Assembly: GCA_946415705.1 (NCBI GenBank)
Contig: CAMKTN010000002.1
Location: 1-64,000 of the forward strand
Reading direction: 5' to 3'
Source: an uncultured Prevotellaceae bacterium
GTDB taxonomy: Bacteria > Bacteroidota > Bacteroidia > Bacteroidales > Bacteroidaceae
DNA: 64,000 nucleotides
Shown here: positions 19,655-28,205 of the stretch, in pieces
How the letters are laid out: the number at the start of each line of letters is the position of its first letter
Numbering within the stretch: the first letter of the stretch is position 1
Program-made: the position numbers and the translations under genes
The notes under the pieces: model-generated
The model's input: the letters and a program-made list of their open reading frames with translations, nothing else
Database searches by the model: none
What the model was told of the DNA's origin: nothing

Positions 19655-19969
19655 ATGGATAAGTTACAATTAGAAGATAAAATCGTTGAGATGCTCAAGA
19701 CGGTCTATGACCCTGAGATACCCGTCAATGTCTATGACCTTGGCCTCATCTATCGCATCGAGCTGAGCGATGACCTCACACAGCTCGACGTAGATATGAC
19801 GATGACAGCCCCCTCTTGTCCCATGGCCGACTTCATCCTCGAGGATGTGCGCCAGAAGCTGGAGAGCATCGAGGGGCTGAAGACCGTCAACGTGAACCTC
19901 GTCTTTGAACCCGAATGGGACAAGGATATGATGAGCGAAGAAGCCAAGCTTGAATTAGGTATGTTTTAG
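19655..19969 (+). CDS. DUF59/MIP18-family (SufT-like) protein
   Basis: 104 aa. Matches the MIP18/DUF59 fold: VYDPEIPVNVYDLGLIYRIE at the N-terminus and TMTAPSCPMADFILEDV with the conserved Cys. These proteins assist iron-sulfur cluster assembly or insertion. The first ATG (19651) hits a stop after three codons, so the ATG at 19655 is used. No suf genes are adjacent. Confidence 0.9.
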   Translation: MDKLQLEDKIVEMLKTVYDPEIPVNVYDLGLIYRIELSDDLTQLDVDMTMTAPSCPMADFILEDVRQKLESIEGLKTVNVNLVFEPEWDKDMMSEEAKLELGMF

Positions 19970-20034
19970 GAATCGTCCTTTAACTCCCGAGCGAAGCGAT
20001 AACTCCCTTTAACTCCTTAAACTCCTCTTCAAAA

Positions 20035-20799
20035 ATGAAGCCCATCTATTTCCTTTCCGATGCCCACTTGGGCAGTCGTGCCGTCCAGCACTCCCGCACA
20101 CAGGAGCGGCGGCTGGTTCGTTTCCTCGACAGCATCAAAGACAAGGCGGGAGCCGTCTATATGCTGGGCGATATGTTTGACTTCTGGTTTGAGTACAAGC
20201 TGGTCGTACCCAAGGGCTATACCCGCTTTCTGGGCAAGGTGAGCGAGCTCACGGACTTGGGCGTGGAGGTGCATTTCTTCACGGGCAACCATGATATATG
20301 GGCTTTCGACTATCTGGAAAAGGAGTGTGGCGTCATCGTGCATCGCGAACCGCTTACGCTGGAACTGGGCGACAAGGTGTTCTTCTTGGCGCATGGCGAC
20401 GGCCTCGGCGACCCCGACCCTAAGTTCAAGTTCCTGCGCTGGCTCTTCCACAACCGCGTGGCGCAGTTATTTTTCGCTGCCGTGCATCCCCGCTGGGGAG
20501 TGGAGCTGGGGCTGACATGGGCCAAGCACAGCCGTCTGGATCATGAGGCGACTGGCGTCATGCCTTACCAAGGTGAGAACCAGGAGTTTCTGGTGCTCTT
20601 TGCCAAGAAGTATCTGAAGACGCATCCCGGTGTCAACTACTTCCTCTTCGGCCATCGCCATATCGAACTCGACCTGATGCTGTCCCGCACGGCCCGCGTC
20701 ATGATCCTCGGCGATTGGATCTCTCAGTTCACCTTTGCCGTCTTCGACGGCGAACAGTTGTGGATGGAGAATTATATTGAGGGCGAAACACAACCATAG
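20035..20799 (+). CDS. lpxH: UDP-2,3-diacylglucosamine diphosphatase
   Basis: 254 aa. Calcineurin-like metallophosphoesterase motifs in order: SDAHLG (8-13), GDMFDFW, GNHD, AHGDG and GHRH. LpxH hydrolyses UDP-2,3-diacyl-GlcN to lipid X in lipid A biosynthesis at the inner face of the inner membrane. The DFW and GHRH motifs favour LpxH over a general phosphatase. It is followed after 3 nt by the palindromic arm that leads into susC, so read-through into the SusC/D genes is possible. Confidence 0.92.
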   Translation: MKPIYFLSDAHLGSRAVQHSRTQERRLVRFLDSIKDKAGAVYMLGDMFDFWFEYKLVVPKGYTRFLGKVSELTDLGVEVHFFTGNHDIWAFDYLEKECGVIVHREPLTLELGDKVFFLAHGDGLGDPDPKFKFLRWLFHNRVAQLFFAAVHPRWGVELGLTWAKHSRLDHEATGVMPYQGENQEFLVLFAKKYLKTHPGVNYFLFGHRHIELDLMLSRTARVMILGDWISQFTFAVFDGEQLWMENYIEGETQP

Positions 20800-20802
20800 A
20801 AA

Positions 20803-20955
20803 GACCCACCCCAAACCCCTCCCGTGAGGGAGGGGGATGATTACCGAATAAAAAAACAAAATGAGGATTACGTGTAAAGTCATATTAACGTTGAGCCTTA
20901 CAATCGCTCAAGTAACTTTTCTCCCCTCCCCCACGGGAGGGGTTGGGAGTGGGTC
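20803..20955 (+). repeat. Paired palindromic arms flanking the susC start
   Basis: Left arm 20803-20836 starts 3 nt after the lpxH TAG. ATG 20861 is in the spacer. Right arm 20921-20955 is translated as LPSPTGGVGSGS within the SusC signal peptide. The CTC codon that opens the right arm is 60 nt from the ATG. Confidence 0.85.
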
Positions 20956-23900
20956 TTCGGCTTTGTTTGCTCAAGTGCCCATGCAGGGCGTTGTGCCCCA
21001 ACGTCCTGCTACCATCTCCGCAGACCAGTTGTTGTTAACGGGTGTGGTGAAGGACACGAGTGGTGAGACGCTGCCCGGCGCCAACATCCGTGTGCGCGAG
21101 ACGAAGGCGGGAGCTGTGGCCGATGCCGACGGCAAGTTCACGCTGGCCGTACCCAAAGGGCAGACCATCACCGTGGAGGTCTCGTACATCGGCATGGAGA
21201 CACTCGTGAAACATTTCGACGGCAAGAAGAACTACACCAACCAGGTGTTTGTGCTCAGCGAGAACAGCGGGCAGATGAACGAGGTGGTGGTCACGGGACT
21301 TTTCGACTATAAGTCCTCCACCTTCACAGGTTCCACCGCCTCTTATTCGCAGGAGGAACTGAAGATGGTGGGCAACAGCAATGTGCTGAAGATTGTGCAG
21401 GCGCTGGACCCCTCGTTCGTGGTCGATATGAACAGCGTGATGGGCAGTAACCCTAACTACATGGCTGACATCACCATTCGCGGCAACGCCTCGTTTGCGG
21501 GCCTGCAGGGCGAGTACAGCGGCAACCCCAATGCGCCGCTGTTCATCCTCGACGGCTTCGAGGCGACGCAGCAGCAGATCTTCGACCTCGACATCAACCG
21601 CATCAAGAGCGTGACCATCCTAAAGGACGGCGCCGCCAAGGCCATCTACGGCTCCAAGGCCAGCAATGGCGTCATCGTCGTGGAGACCATCCAGCCTGAG
21701 CCGGGACGCCTGCGCATCACCTATACGGGTGACCTGAACCTGGAGATTCCCGACCTCACCACCTACGACCTCACGAATGCCGAGGAGAAGCTGCGCGTGG
21801 AACAGCTGGCAGGGCGCTATACCTCCACATCCCCTTACTACCAGGCACTCCTCGACGAACAGTACAACGCCATCGCCTCCGACGTGGCGCGCGGCGTGGA
21901 CACTTACTGGCTCTCGCAGCCGCTTCGCACGGGCGTGGGTCATAAGCACACCGTCTATGTCGAAGGTGGTTCGGATGAATTGCGCTACTCCGCCAACCTC
22001 ATGTACAACCACGTGGGCGGCGTAATGAAGGAGTCCAGCCGTAACACCCTGTCGGGTAACATCAACCTCAGCTACCGCTACAAGAAATGGATGTTCCGCA
22101 ACCAGCTTACCGTGACTGGTAACCGCGCCGACGACAGCCCCTACGGCACCTTCTCGGACTACACCAGCGTGAACCCCTATTTCACGCCTACCGATGAGAA
22201 CGGCAATATCCTCAAGGTGCTGGGGCGTTACACTTCGCCGGGTGCCAACGGTAGCACACTGACCTACTACAACCCGCTCTACAACGCCACCATCGGCACG
22301 AAGAACTTCTCGAAATACACCGAGGTGGTGGAGAACTTCTATCTCGAATTCCGTCCCATCACGGACCTGCGCTTCACGGCGCGCTTGGGCTATACCCATC
22401 AGAACAACAAACGCGAGGACTTCTACCCGGGCGACCACACCCGCTTCAATGAATGGACGGGTGACCGCTACTTCCAGCGCGGCAGCTACTATATCGCCAA
22501 CGGCGAGACGAACAACCTCAGCATCGACATCACCGGCAACTACTCCCACACGTGGAACAAGCACATGCTGCTGGCCAACGCCGCCTACTCGCTGCAGTCG
22601 CAGAACGGCGAGACAGAGGGTATGACGGCATGGGGATTCCTCAACAACCACGTGGATTACATCACCTTCGCCAAGCAGTATGCCGAGGGCGGTAAGCCGT
22701 CGGGCTCCGAGAGCACCACGCGCTCGCTGGGTATCACCGGCGCCGCCAACTACAGCTACGGCGAGCGCTACCTCGCCGATGTCAGCCTGCGCTTCAACGG
22801 CTCCTCGGTCTTCGGCAGCGACAACCGATGGGGTACCTTCTGGAGCGCCGGTATCGGTTGGAACCTCCACAAGGAGCATTTCATGGAGAATGCCACCTGG
22901 CTGACGCTGTGTAAGTTCCGCGTGACCTACGGCCTCACGGGTAACCAGAACTTCTCGCCCTATCAGGCCAAGGCCACGTATAAGTTCTACGATAACATCA
23001 TCTACGACAACATCTCGGGTGCCTACCTGATGGGGATGCCGAACACCAACCTCAAGTGGCAGCAGACGGGCGACTTCACCGTGGGCCTCGACCTCGGCTT
23101 GTGGAAGCGCCTCAACCTGCGCTTCGACTACTACGACAGCCGCACCCGCGACGCTCTCATCGCCATGACCATCCCCACCTCTACAGGCTTCACCACCTAT
23201 ATGGAGAACCTGGGCAATGTGCAGAACCGAGGCATCGAAGCCACCCTCAACTGGCGCTTCTTCCAGAAAGGGCAGTCGTACATGAGCCTCACCGGTAGCA
23301 TCGCGCATAATGTAAATAAGGTGACAGACATCAACGATGCCCTCAGCAACTTCAACCACAGCCAGGATGCCTCCAACACCACCTCGCCCATCATCCGCTA
23401 CGAGGAGGGACAGTCCATGACCGCCATCTGGGCCGTGCAGTCGCTGGGCATCGACCCCGCCACCGGCCGCGAGGTGTTCCTGAAAAAGGACGGCACGCGC
23501 ACCTTCACCTACACCACCGACGACTACATCATCGCCGGCGATGCCAACCCCAAGGTCCACGGCACCTTCGGCTTCAACGGCGAGTACAAGGGCATCGGCC
23601 TGAGCCTGCTCTTCAGCTACCAGATGGGTGGCGACTACTACAACCAGACGCTCGTGGATCGCGTGGAGAACGTGAACATCGCCTATAATGTCGATCGCCG
23701 TGTCTTCAGCGACACCTGGAACGATCCCGGCGATATCGCGCTCTACAAGCACATCTCCTCGACACCCACGACGACCTACGCTACCACGCGTTTCGTGCAG
23801 CGCAACAACATGCTGGATCTCACCAGTCTCTCCGCCTACTACGACTTCAAGAACTGTTCGTGGCTACGGCGTGCAGGCCTGGAGCGTCTGCGCGTGACGG

Positions 23901-24004
23901 CCTACATGAACGATGTCTTCCACCTCTCCACCATCAAGGCCGAACGTGGTCTCAGCTACCCCTACGCCCGCACCTTCTCGCTGTCGGTGACGGCAACGTT
24001 ATAG
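20861..24004 (+). CDS. SusC/RagA-family TonB-dependent outer-membrane transporter
   Basis: 1047 aa. Signal peptide interrupted by the repeat-derived LPSPTGGVGSGS; carboxypeptidase-regulatory-like domain (LTGVVKDTSGETLPGANIRV, about 55-130); plug domain (MNEVVVTGLFDYKSS onward, with IRGNASFAG and GSKASNGVIVVET); then a 22-strand barrel ending in an aromatic residue-rich SLSVTATL. The transporter pairs with the SusD lipoprotein next door to import a bound ligand using TonB energy. Its partners (DUF4843, PKD-like and thioredoxin-fold proteins, no glycoside hydrolase) do not point to a specific glycan. Confidence 0.95.
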   Translation: MRITCKVILTLSLTIAQVTFLPSPTGGVGSGSSALFAQVPMQGVVPQRPATISADQLLLTGVVKDTSGETLPGANIRVRETKAGAVADADGKFTLAVPKGQTITVEVSYIGMETLVKHFDGKKNYTNQVFVLSENSGQMNEVVVTGLFDYKSSTFTGSTASYSQEELKMVGNSNVLKIVQALDPSFVVDMNSVMGSNPNYMADITIRGNASFAGLQGEYSGNPNAPLFILDGFEATQQQIFDLDINRIKSVTILKDGAAKAIYGSKASNGVIVVETIQPEPGRLRITYTGDLNLEIPDLTTYDLTNAEEKLRVEQLAGRYTSTSPYYQALLDEQYNAIASDVARGVDTYWLSQPLRTGVGHKHTVYVEGGSDELRYSANLMYNHVGGVMKESSRNTLSGNINLSYRYKKWMFRNQLTVTGNRADDSPYGTFSDYTSVNPYFTPTDENGNILKVLGRYTSPGANGSTLTYYNPLYNATIGTKNFSKYTEVVENFYLEFRPITDLRFTARLGYTHQNNKREDFYPGDHTRFNEWTGDRYFQRGSYYIANGETNNLSIDITGNYSHTWNKHMLLANAAYSLQSQNGETEGMTAWGFLNNHVDYITFAKQYAEGGKPSGSESTTRSLGITGAANYSYGERYLADVSLRFNGSSVFGSDNRWGTFWSAGIGWNLHKEHFMENATWLTLCKFRVTYGLTGNQNFSPYQAKATYKFYDNIIYDNISGAYLMGMPNTNLKWQQTGDFTVGLDLGLWKRLNLRFDYYDSRTRDALIAMTIPTSTGFTTYMENLGNVQNRGIEATLNWRFFQKGQSYMSLTGSIAHNVNKVTDINDALSNFNHSQDASNTTSPIIRYEEGQSMTAIWAVQSLGIDPATGREVFLKKDGTRTFTYTTDDYIIAGDANPKVHGTFGFNGEYKGIGLSLLFSYQMGGDYYNQTLVDRVENVNIAYNVDRRVFSDTWNDPGDIALYKHISSTPTTTYATTRFVQRNNMLDLTSLSAYYDFKNCSWLRRAGLERLRVTAYMNDVFHLSTIKAERGLSYPYARTFSLSVTATL

Positions 24005-24144
24005 ACCCTCCCCCCTGCCCCTCCCTTGCAGGGCGGGGAGTAATTACAAATCAAGAAAGAAAATATATAAAATGAACAAAATAAAGACGTATTTGCAAAG
24101 GTGTTTACTCCCCTCCATACAAGGGAGGGGCAGGGGGGTGGGTC
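24004..24144 (+). repeat. Paired palindromic arms flanking the susD start
   Basis: Left arm 24004-24042 overlaps the susC TAG. Right arm 24107-24144 is translated as LPSIQGRGRGVGL. The arms match as reverse complements at about 36 of 40 positions. ATG 24072 is between them. The arms and flanks are almost the same as at 25556-25722. Confidence 0.9.
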
Positions 24145-25556
24145 TGCTGCTCCTCGCGCTCATTCTGAGCGCCTGCAACTCCTGGCTCGACGTGCAGCCC
24201 CGCTCGCAGGTGGAGGACACGGAACTTTTCGAGACCGAGAGCGGCTACAAGGAGGCCCTCGCAGGCGTGTATTCCTCGATGGTGTCCACGAAGACCTACA
24301 CCAAGGAACTGACCTATGGCTTCATTGGCGTCCTCGGGCATGAGTGGGACTACTACTACGAGAGCCAGTACAAGGATGCCGCCGCCTTTGACTACGAGGC
24401 CTCAGCACCCACAGGGTATATCCGCGAGATATGGGGCAATAGCTACAACGGCATCGCCAACGTCAACAACCTACTGGCGCACATCGATGATGACCCCAGC
24501 CTCTTCTCGCGCGACAACCACGACGTCATCAAGGGCGAGGCACTGGCCTTGCGCGCCTTCCTGCACTTCGACCTCCTGCGCTGCTTCGGCGTCAGCTTTG
24601 CCGTGAACCCCGACCAGCCCGCCATCCCTTACAGCACAGCCCTTAGCTATCGCGTCTTCCCGCAGCTCACCGTGCGTCAGGTGGCAGAGAGCGTGAAAGC
24701 CGACCTCGCCGCTGCCGAGGCGTTGCTGGTGAAGGCGGACCCCATCGTCACGGGGCGCGAGATCGATGAGACCATTGACAACGGCTACCTCCTCAACCGC
24801 CAGCTCCACCTCAACTACTACGCCGTCAAGGGCCTGCAGGCCCGCGTGCTGATGTGGACAGGCGAATATGATGAGGCCCTGAAGGCTGCCAACATCGTCA
24901 TCGATGCCGACCGCTTCCCGTGGGCCACCGTCACCAACCTGCAGGCGGGCTACGACCGCAGCCTCGCCACAGAGCAGCTCTTTGCTCTCAACAACCTGAC
25001 GATGGAGACCGATGTCTCCAATCAGTACTTCAACGACGCCTCCCAGTACAGCTTCGCCGTCTCGCGCACACGACTGCTGGAGTACTTCAACAACGCCACA
25101 CAGGACTACCGCTATACCTTCCTCTTCAAGGCCGGCAGCGGCACCAACATACAGAACCGCTACCTGCGCAAGTACGACACGCCCGCCGGCAGTGATATAT
25201 ATTATAGGTATAAGATGCCCCTCCTGCGCATCTCTGAGATGTACCTCATCCGCAGCGAGGTGGAGTATCGCCATGACAACATCGACGCCGCCCGTGCGGC
25301 TCTCAACGAGGTGCGTAAGGCGCGCAACCTCGTGCAATATACGCCCGTCACGATGCCCGCCGACTACTACACGGAGCTCATCCGCGAGTACCGCCGCGAG
25401 TTCATCGGCGAGGGCCAGCTCTTCTTCCTCTACAAGCGCCTCAACCGCCCCAACATCCTCTATGCCGACATCGAAGATGCCGTCGCCTCTAAGGTCTATA
25501 CCTTCCCCCTTCCCCTCACCGAGACAGAGGCGGCAGAGAGGGAGAAAAATAAGTAG
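24072..25556 (+). CDS. SusD/RagB-family nutrient-binding lipoprotein
   Basis: 494 aa. Lipoprotein signal with the lipobox LSAC (SLALILSAC-like, mature Cys about residue 35), followed by the canonical SusD start NSWLDVQPRSQVEDTELF and TPR-type helices, RAFLHFDLLRCFG, and the C-terminal LIREYRREFIGEGQLFFLYKR. The signal peptide contains the repeat-encoded LPSIQGRGRGVG between its basic start and its hydrophobic core. It caps the SusC barrel and captures ligand. Confidence 0.95.
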   Translation: MNKIKTYLQRCLLPSIQGRGRGVGLLLLALILSACNSWLDVQPRSQVEDTELFETESGYKEALAGVYSSMVSTKTYTKELTYGFIGVLGHEWDYYYESQYKDAAAFDYEASAPTGYIREIWGNSYNGIANVNNLLAHIDDDPSLFSRDNHDVIKGEALALRAFLHFDLLRCFGVSFAVNPDQPAIPYSTALSYRVFPQLTVRQVAESVKADLAAAEALLVKADPIVTGREIDETIDNGYLLNRQLHLNYYAVKGLQARVLMWTGEYDEALKAANIVIDADRFPWATVTNLQAGYDRSLATEQLFALNNLTMETDVSNQYFNDASQYSFAVSRTRLLEYFNNATQDYRYTFLFKAGSGTNIQNRYLRKYDTPAGSDIYYRYKMPLLRISEMYLIRSEVEYRHDNIDAARAALNEVRKARNLVQYTPVTMPADYYTELIREYRREFIGEGQLFFLYKRLNRPNILYADIEDAVASKVYTFPLPLTETEAAEREKNK

Positions 25557-25722
25557 ACCCTCCCCCCAGCCCCTCCCTTGTAGGGCGGGGAGTAATTACA
25601 AATCAAGAATAGAATACAAATTACATATCCAAGAGATAATATCAGTTACATGAATACAATCGGATACCATTTGCGGAAGTATTTACTCCCCTCCATACAA
25701 GGGAGGGGCAGGGGGGTGGGTC
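25556..25722 (+). repeat. Paired palindromic arms flanking the DUF4843 gene start
   Basis: Left arm 25556-25593 overlaps the susD TAG. Right arm 25685-25722 is translated as LPSIQGRGRGVGL. ATG 25650 is between them. The CTC codon of the right arm is 36 nt from the ATG, the same distance as in susD, so the two units are probably recent copies. Confidence 0.9.
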
Positions 25723-26465
25723 TGCTGTTCTGTTTGTTCATCATCAGCTGTTCTCAGGAGTCTGTCCCCACCTACGACACCGCCACCACGGGCATGGACA
25801 TCTGGGTCGGCAACGCGGCCGGCGTGGTCTATGAATCCACCACGTTCAACTTCTCCTACGCCTTCGAGGAGGGCGGCGTCCCCTTCTACGCCCAGATCAC
25901 AGGCACCCCCACGGACTACGACCGCGTCTTCCATCTCGACCTCTTCGGCGAAGATGCCGACCTCGTGCGCTCCACAGTCCGTACTGTTGACTACGTGCTG
26001 CCTGCAGGCGCCACCGGCGGCACCTACCAGGTCTATTTCAATCCCCAGAAACTCTCGGACCCCACACTCTTCACGGAGAGGGACGGCCATGTCCAGTTCC
26101 GCGTAACACCCGATGAAGGCTTCGCCCTCGGCACCGAGAACCACCAGCAGTTCACCGTGGTGCTGAAGAACTACTTGGCGAAGCCGGACAACTGGGACAA
26201 TGCCAACTTCCCCAAGATGCCCCTCTCTCGCTTCTTCGGCACCTACAGCCGCGTGAAGTACCAGTTCATGATTGAGCACACGGGGCTCATCGACTTCGAA
26301 GTCAACTACAACGCCCGCACGGGCTACGACCCCGAGACCAATGTCGTCTCCTACACCTATGTCACCACCTACCTCGTGCAGGTGATGCAGCAGGCTCTTC
26401 AGGAATATAACGCCACCCACGACACCCCCCTCACCGATGAATTCGGCAATTTAGTAGAATTCTAG
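25650..26465 (+). CDS. DUF4843-type lipoprotein
   Basis: 271 aa. Signal peptide with repeat-derived LPSIQGRGRGVGL, then LFCLFIISC (lipobox Cys) and SQESVPTYDTATTGMDIWVG. DUF4843 proteins are found almost only downstream of SusC/SusD pairs of this subtype and are taken to be accessory outer-membrane lipoproteins; no biochemical role is known to me. The TAG stop overlaps the next palindromic arm. Confidence 0.85.
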   Translation: MNTIGYHLRKYLLPSIQGRGRGVGLLFCLFIISCSQESVPTYDTATTGMDIWVGNAAGVVYESTTFNFSYAFEEGGVPFYAQITGTPTDYDRVFHLDLFGEDADLVRSTVRTVDYVLPAGATGGTYQVYFNPQKLSDPTLFTERDGHVQFRVTPDEGFALGTENHQQFTVVLKNYLAKPDNWDNANFPKMPLSRFFGTYSRVKYQFMIEHTGLIDFEVNYNARTGYDPETNVVSYTYVTTYLVQVMQQALQEYNATHDTPLTDEFGNLVEF

Positions 26466-26591
26466 ACCCACCCCCTCTCGAAATAACGTAATAACGAGAT
26501 AACGACAAAACAACATGACTAAGATATATAGGAAATTGTTGGCAATAGTAACCATCCTCCCCTCCCTAATGGGAGGGGTCGGGGGTGGGTC
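26465..26591 (+). repeat. Palindromic arms (left truncated) flanking the PKD-like gene start
   Basis: Only the first ~13 bases of the left arm (GACCCACCCCCTC, from the TAG stop) remain. The full right arm is at 26556-26591, translated as LPSLMGGVGGGSL. ATG 26515 is between them. Confidence 0.75.
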
Positions 26592-28179
26592 TTTATTGAC
26601 CAGTTGCTACGCCGACCAAGGCAACTACGACTACCACGACCTCGACGCTGTCGTCATTGACACGACCGACACAGGCCTGCAGCGGGAGTATGCCATCATG
26701 CGCTTCGATGAGCTGGACCTGGCGCCCAACATACGCTTCAACGGCCAGCTGGCCAACGATGACGGCTCCGCACCGCTGGACTATATGTGGACCTTCTTCA
26801 GCGCCGTGTCTGGTAGCACTGGCACCGCCATCCTCATCGACACCCTCGGCTACGACCGCCACCTGAAGGTGCCCATCACCCGCTCCGGCGGCAACTACTT
26901 CGCACAGCTCACCGTCACCAACCGCAACGACGGCATTCGCTACTTCTGGCGCGTCCCCGTGGCCGTCAGCGAGGTCTTCGACGGCGGATGGATGGCTTTC
27001 TATGAGCGTGCCGATCACCCAGGCTACGCGGACCTCGCCCTCATCTTCAACCCCTGGACCAAGAACAACGCCAACTACAACCGCTGCTACACTAACCTCT
27101 ACGAGGCCACCAACGGCGATCAGCTGCAGGGACGTCCCATCCGCTGCTTTGACATCGCCGTGTCGCTGACGGCGGGTAACAACTACATCGGCCTCTGCAC
27201 CGACTACACCCTCGTGGGCGTCAGCGAGAACGGCATCGAGAAAGCCTTGGAGTTCAAGGACTTTTTCCATCAGGTGCCTGCCGTAATGAAGCCCACCTGG
27301 TACGGCCAGCACGGCTCTGGCGTCATGTCGGGACAGAGCTCCGAGATCCTCATCAACGACAACCGCGTCTATACCAACACCTACACCTTCAGCCCCACCG
27401 AGGGTCGCACCACGCGCTTCAGCGTGCCCAAGCTGGCCCTGGGCGTCGGCGAATTGGCGGCGTGGAATGCCGAGGTGCCCGCCACCCTCAACTATGGCGT
27501 TGTGGTCTATGACCAGACCTACCACCGCTTCCGCTATGCCGCCTACAACAGCTCGCAGCTCGAGGAGTTCGGCGAGCAGGATCTCGACGTGGCAGCCTTC
27601 GACATCAACAATACGGGCATGACGCTTCTCATGGGCGACTGGGGCAAGGGCCTCAGCGAGGGCTTGGGTCTCCGACCCTTCGACTACCTGCTGATGGCCA
27701 AGGGCGATGAGCGCTACCTCGCCGTCACCAACTTCGCCACCACAACGCCCATGGACAAGGCCATCGGCATCGCCCTCTATCCCCTCAACGCCCTCTGCCC
27801 GTCTATCAAGCAGGCCACCTCCATCGCCTCCAGCCATGTCGGCAGCTTCATCTACTACAGCGCAGGGCGCCATGTCTATAACTTTGCTTACGACAGTGGT
27901 CTGCCCGCCTCCGTGGCGTGGACGGCACCCTCGGCCAACGAGGAGGTCACCTGTGTTCGCATCATGAAATACTACCACGGCTCCGTTTATGGCTCGGGCA
28001 TCGTGCCCAACTCCGACAACCTCGTGCACATCGCCACCTACGACGCCACCACCCAGCAGGGCCACCTCTACCAATATCTCATCAACCCCGCCAGCGGCAT
28101 CCTTGATGAGACCACCTCCTACGACTACTCCATCCCCGGCCGCGTGAAAGACATGGCCTGGAAATTCTCCATGCAATAA
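26515..28179 (+). CDS. PKD-like-family surface lipoprotein
   Basis: 554 aa. Signal with repeat-derived LPSLMGGVGGGSL, then LLTSCYADQGNYDYHDLDAV, the standard start of the PKD-like lipoprotein family associated with SusC/D loci. A short PKD-like beta-sandwich (about 50-150) is followed by a long region with propeller-like repeats. Likely an outer-leaflet lipoprotein assisting ligand capture; substrate unknown. Confidence 0.85.
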   Translation: MTKIYRKLLAIVTILPSLMGGVGGGSLLTSCYADQGNYDYHDLDAVVIDTTDTGLQREYAIMRFDELDLAPNIRFNGQLANDDGSAPLDYMWTFFSAVSGSTGTAILIDTLGYDRHLKVPITRSGGNYFAQLTVTNRNDGIRYFWRVPVAVSEVFDGGWMAFYERADHPGYADLALIFNPWTKNNANYNRCYTNLYEATNGDQLQGRPIRCFDIAVSLTAGNNYIGLCTDYTLVGVSENGIEKALEFKDFFHQVPAVMKPTWYGQHGSGVMSGQSSEILINDNRVYTNTYTFSPTEGRTTRFSVPKLALGVGELAAWNAEVPATLNYGVVVYDQTYHRFRYAAYNSSQLEEFGEQDLDVAAFDINNTGMTLLMGDWGKGLSEGLGLRPFDYLLMAKGDERYLAVTNFATTTPMDKAIGIALYPLNALCPSIKQATSIASSHVGSFIYYSAGRHVYNFAYDSGLPASVAWTAPSANEEVTCVRIMKYYHGSVYGSGIVPNSDNLVHIATYDATTQQGHLYQYLINPASGILDETTSYDYSIPGRVKDMAWKFSMQ

Positions 28180-28205
28180 CGTAATAACGAATAAAACTAA
28201 AAACA

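Noticed and set aside
21620-23752. 710-codon minus-strand open frame over susC
   Set aside because: Antisense to a complete SusC gene, composition-driven, no recognisable domain.
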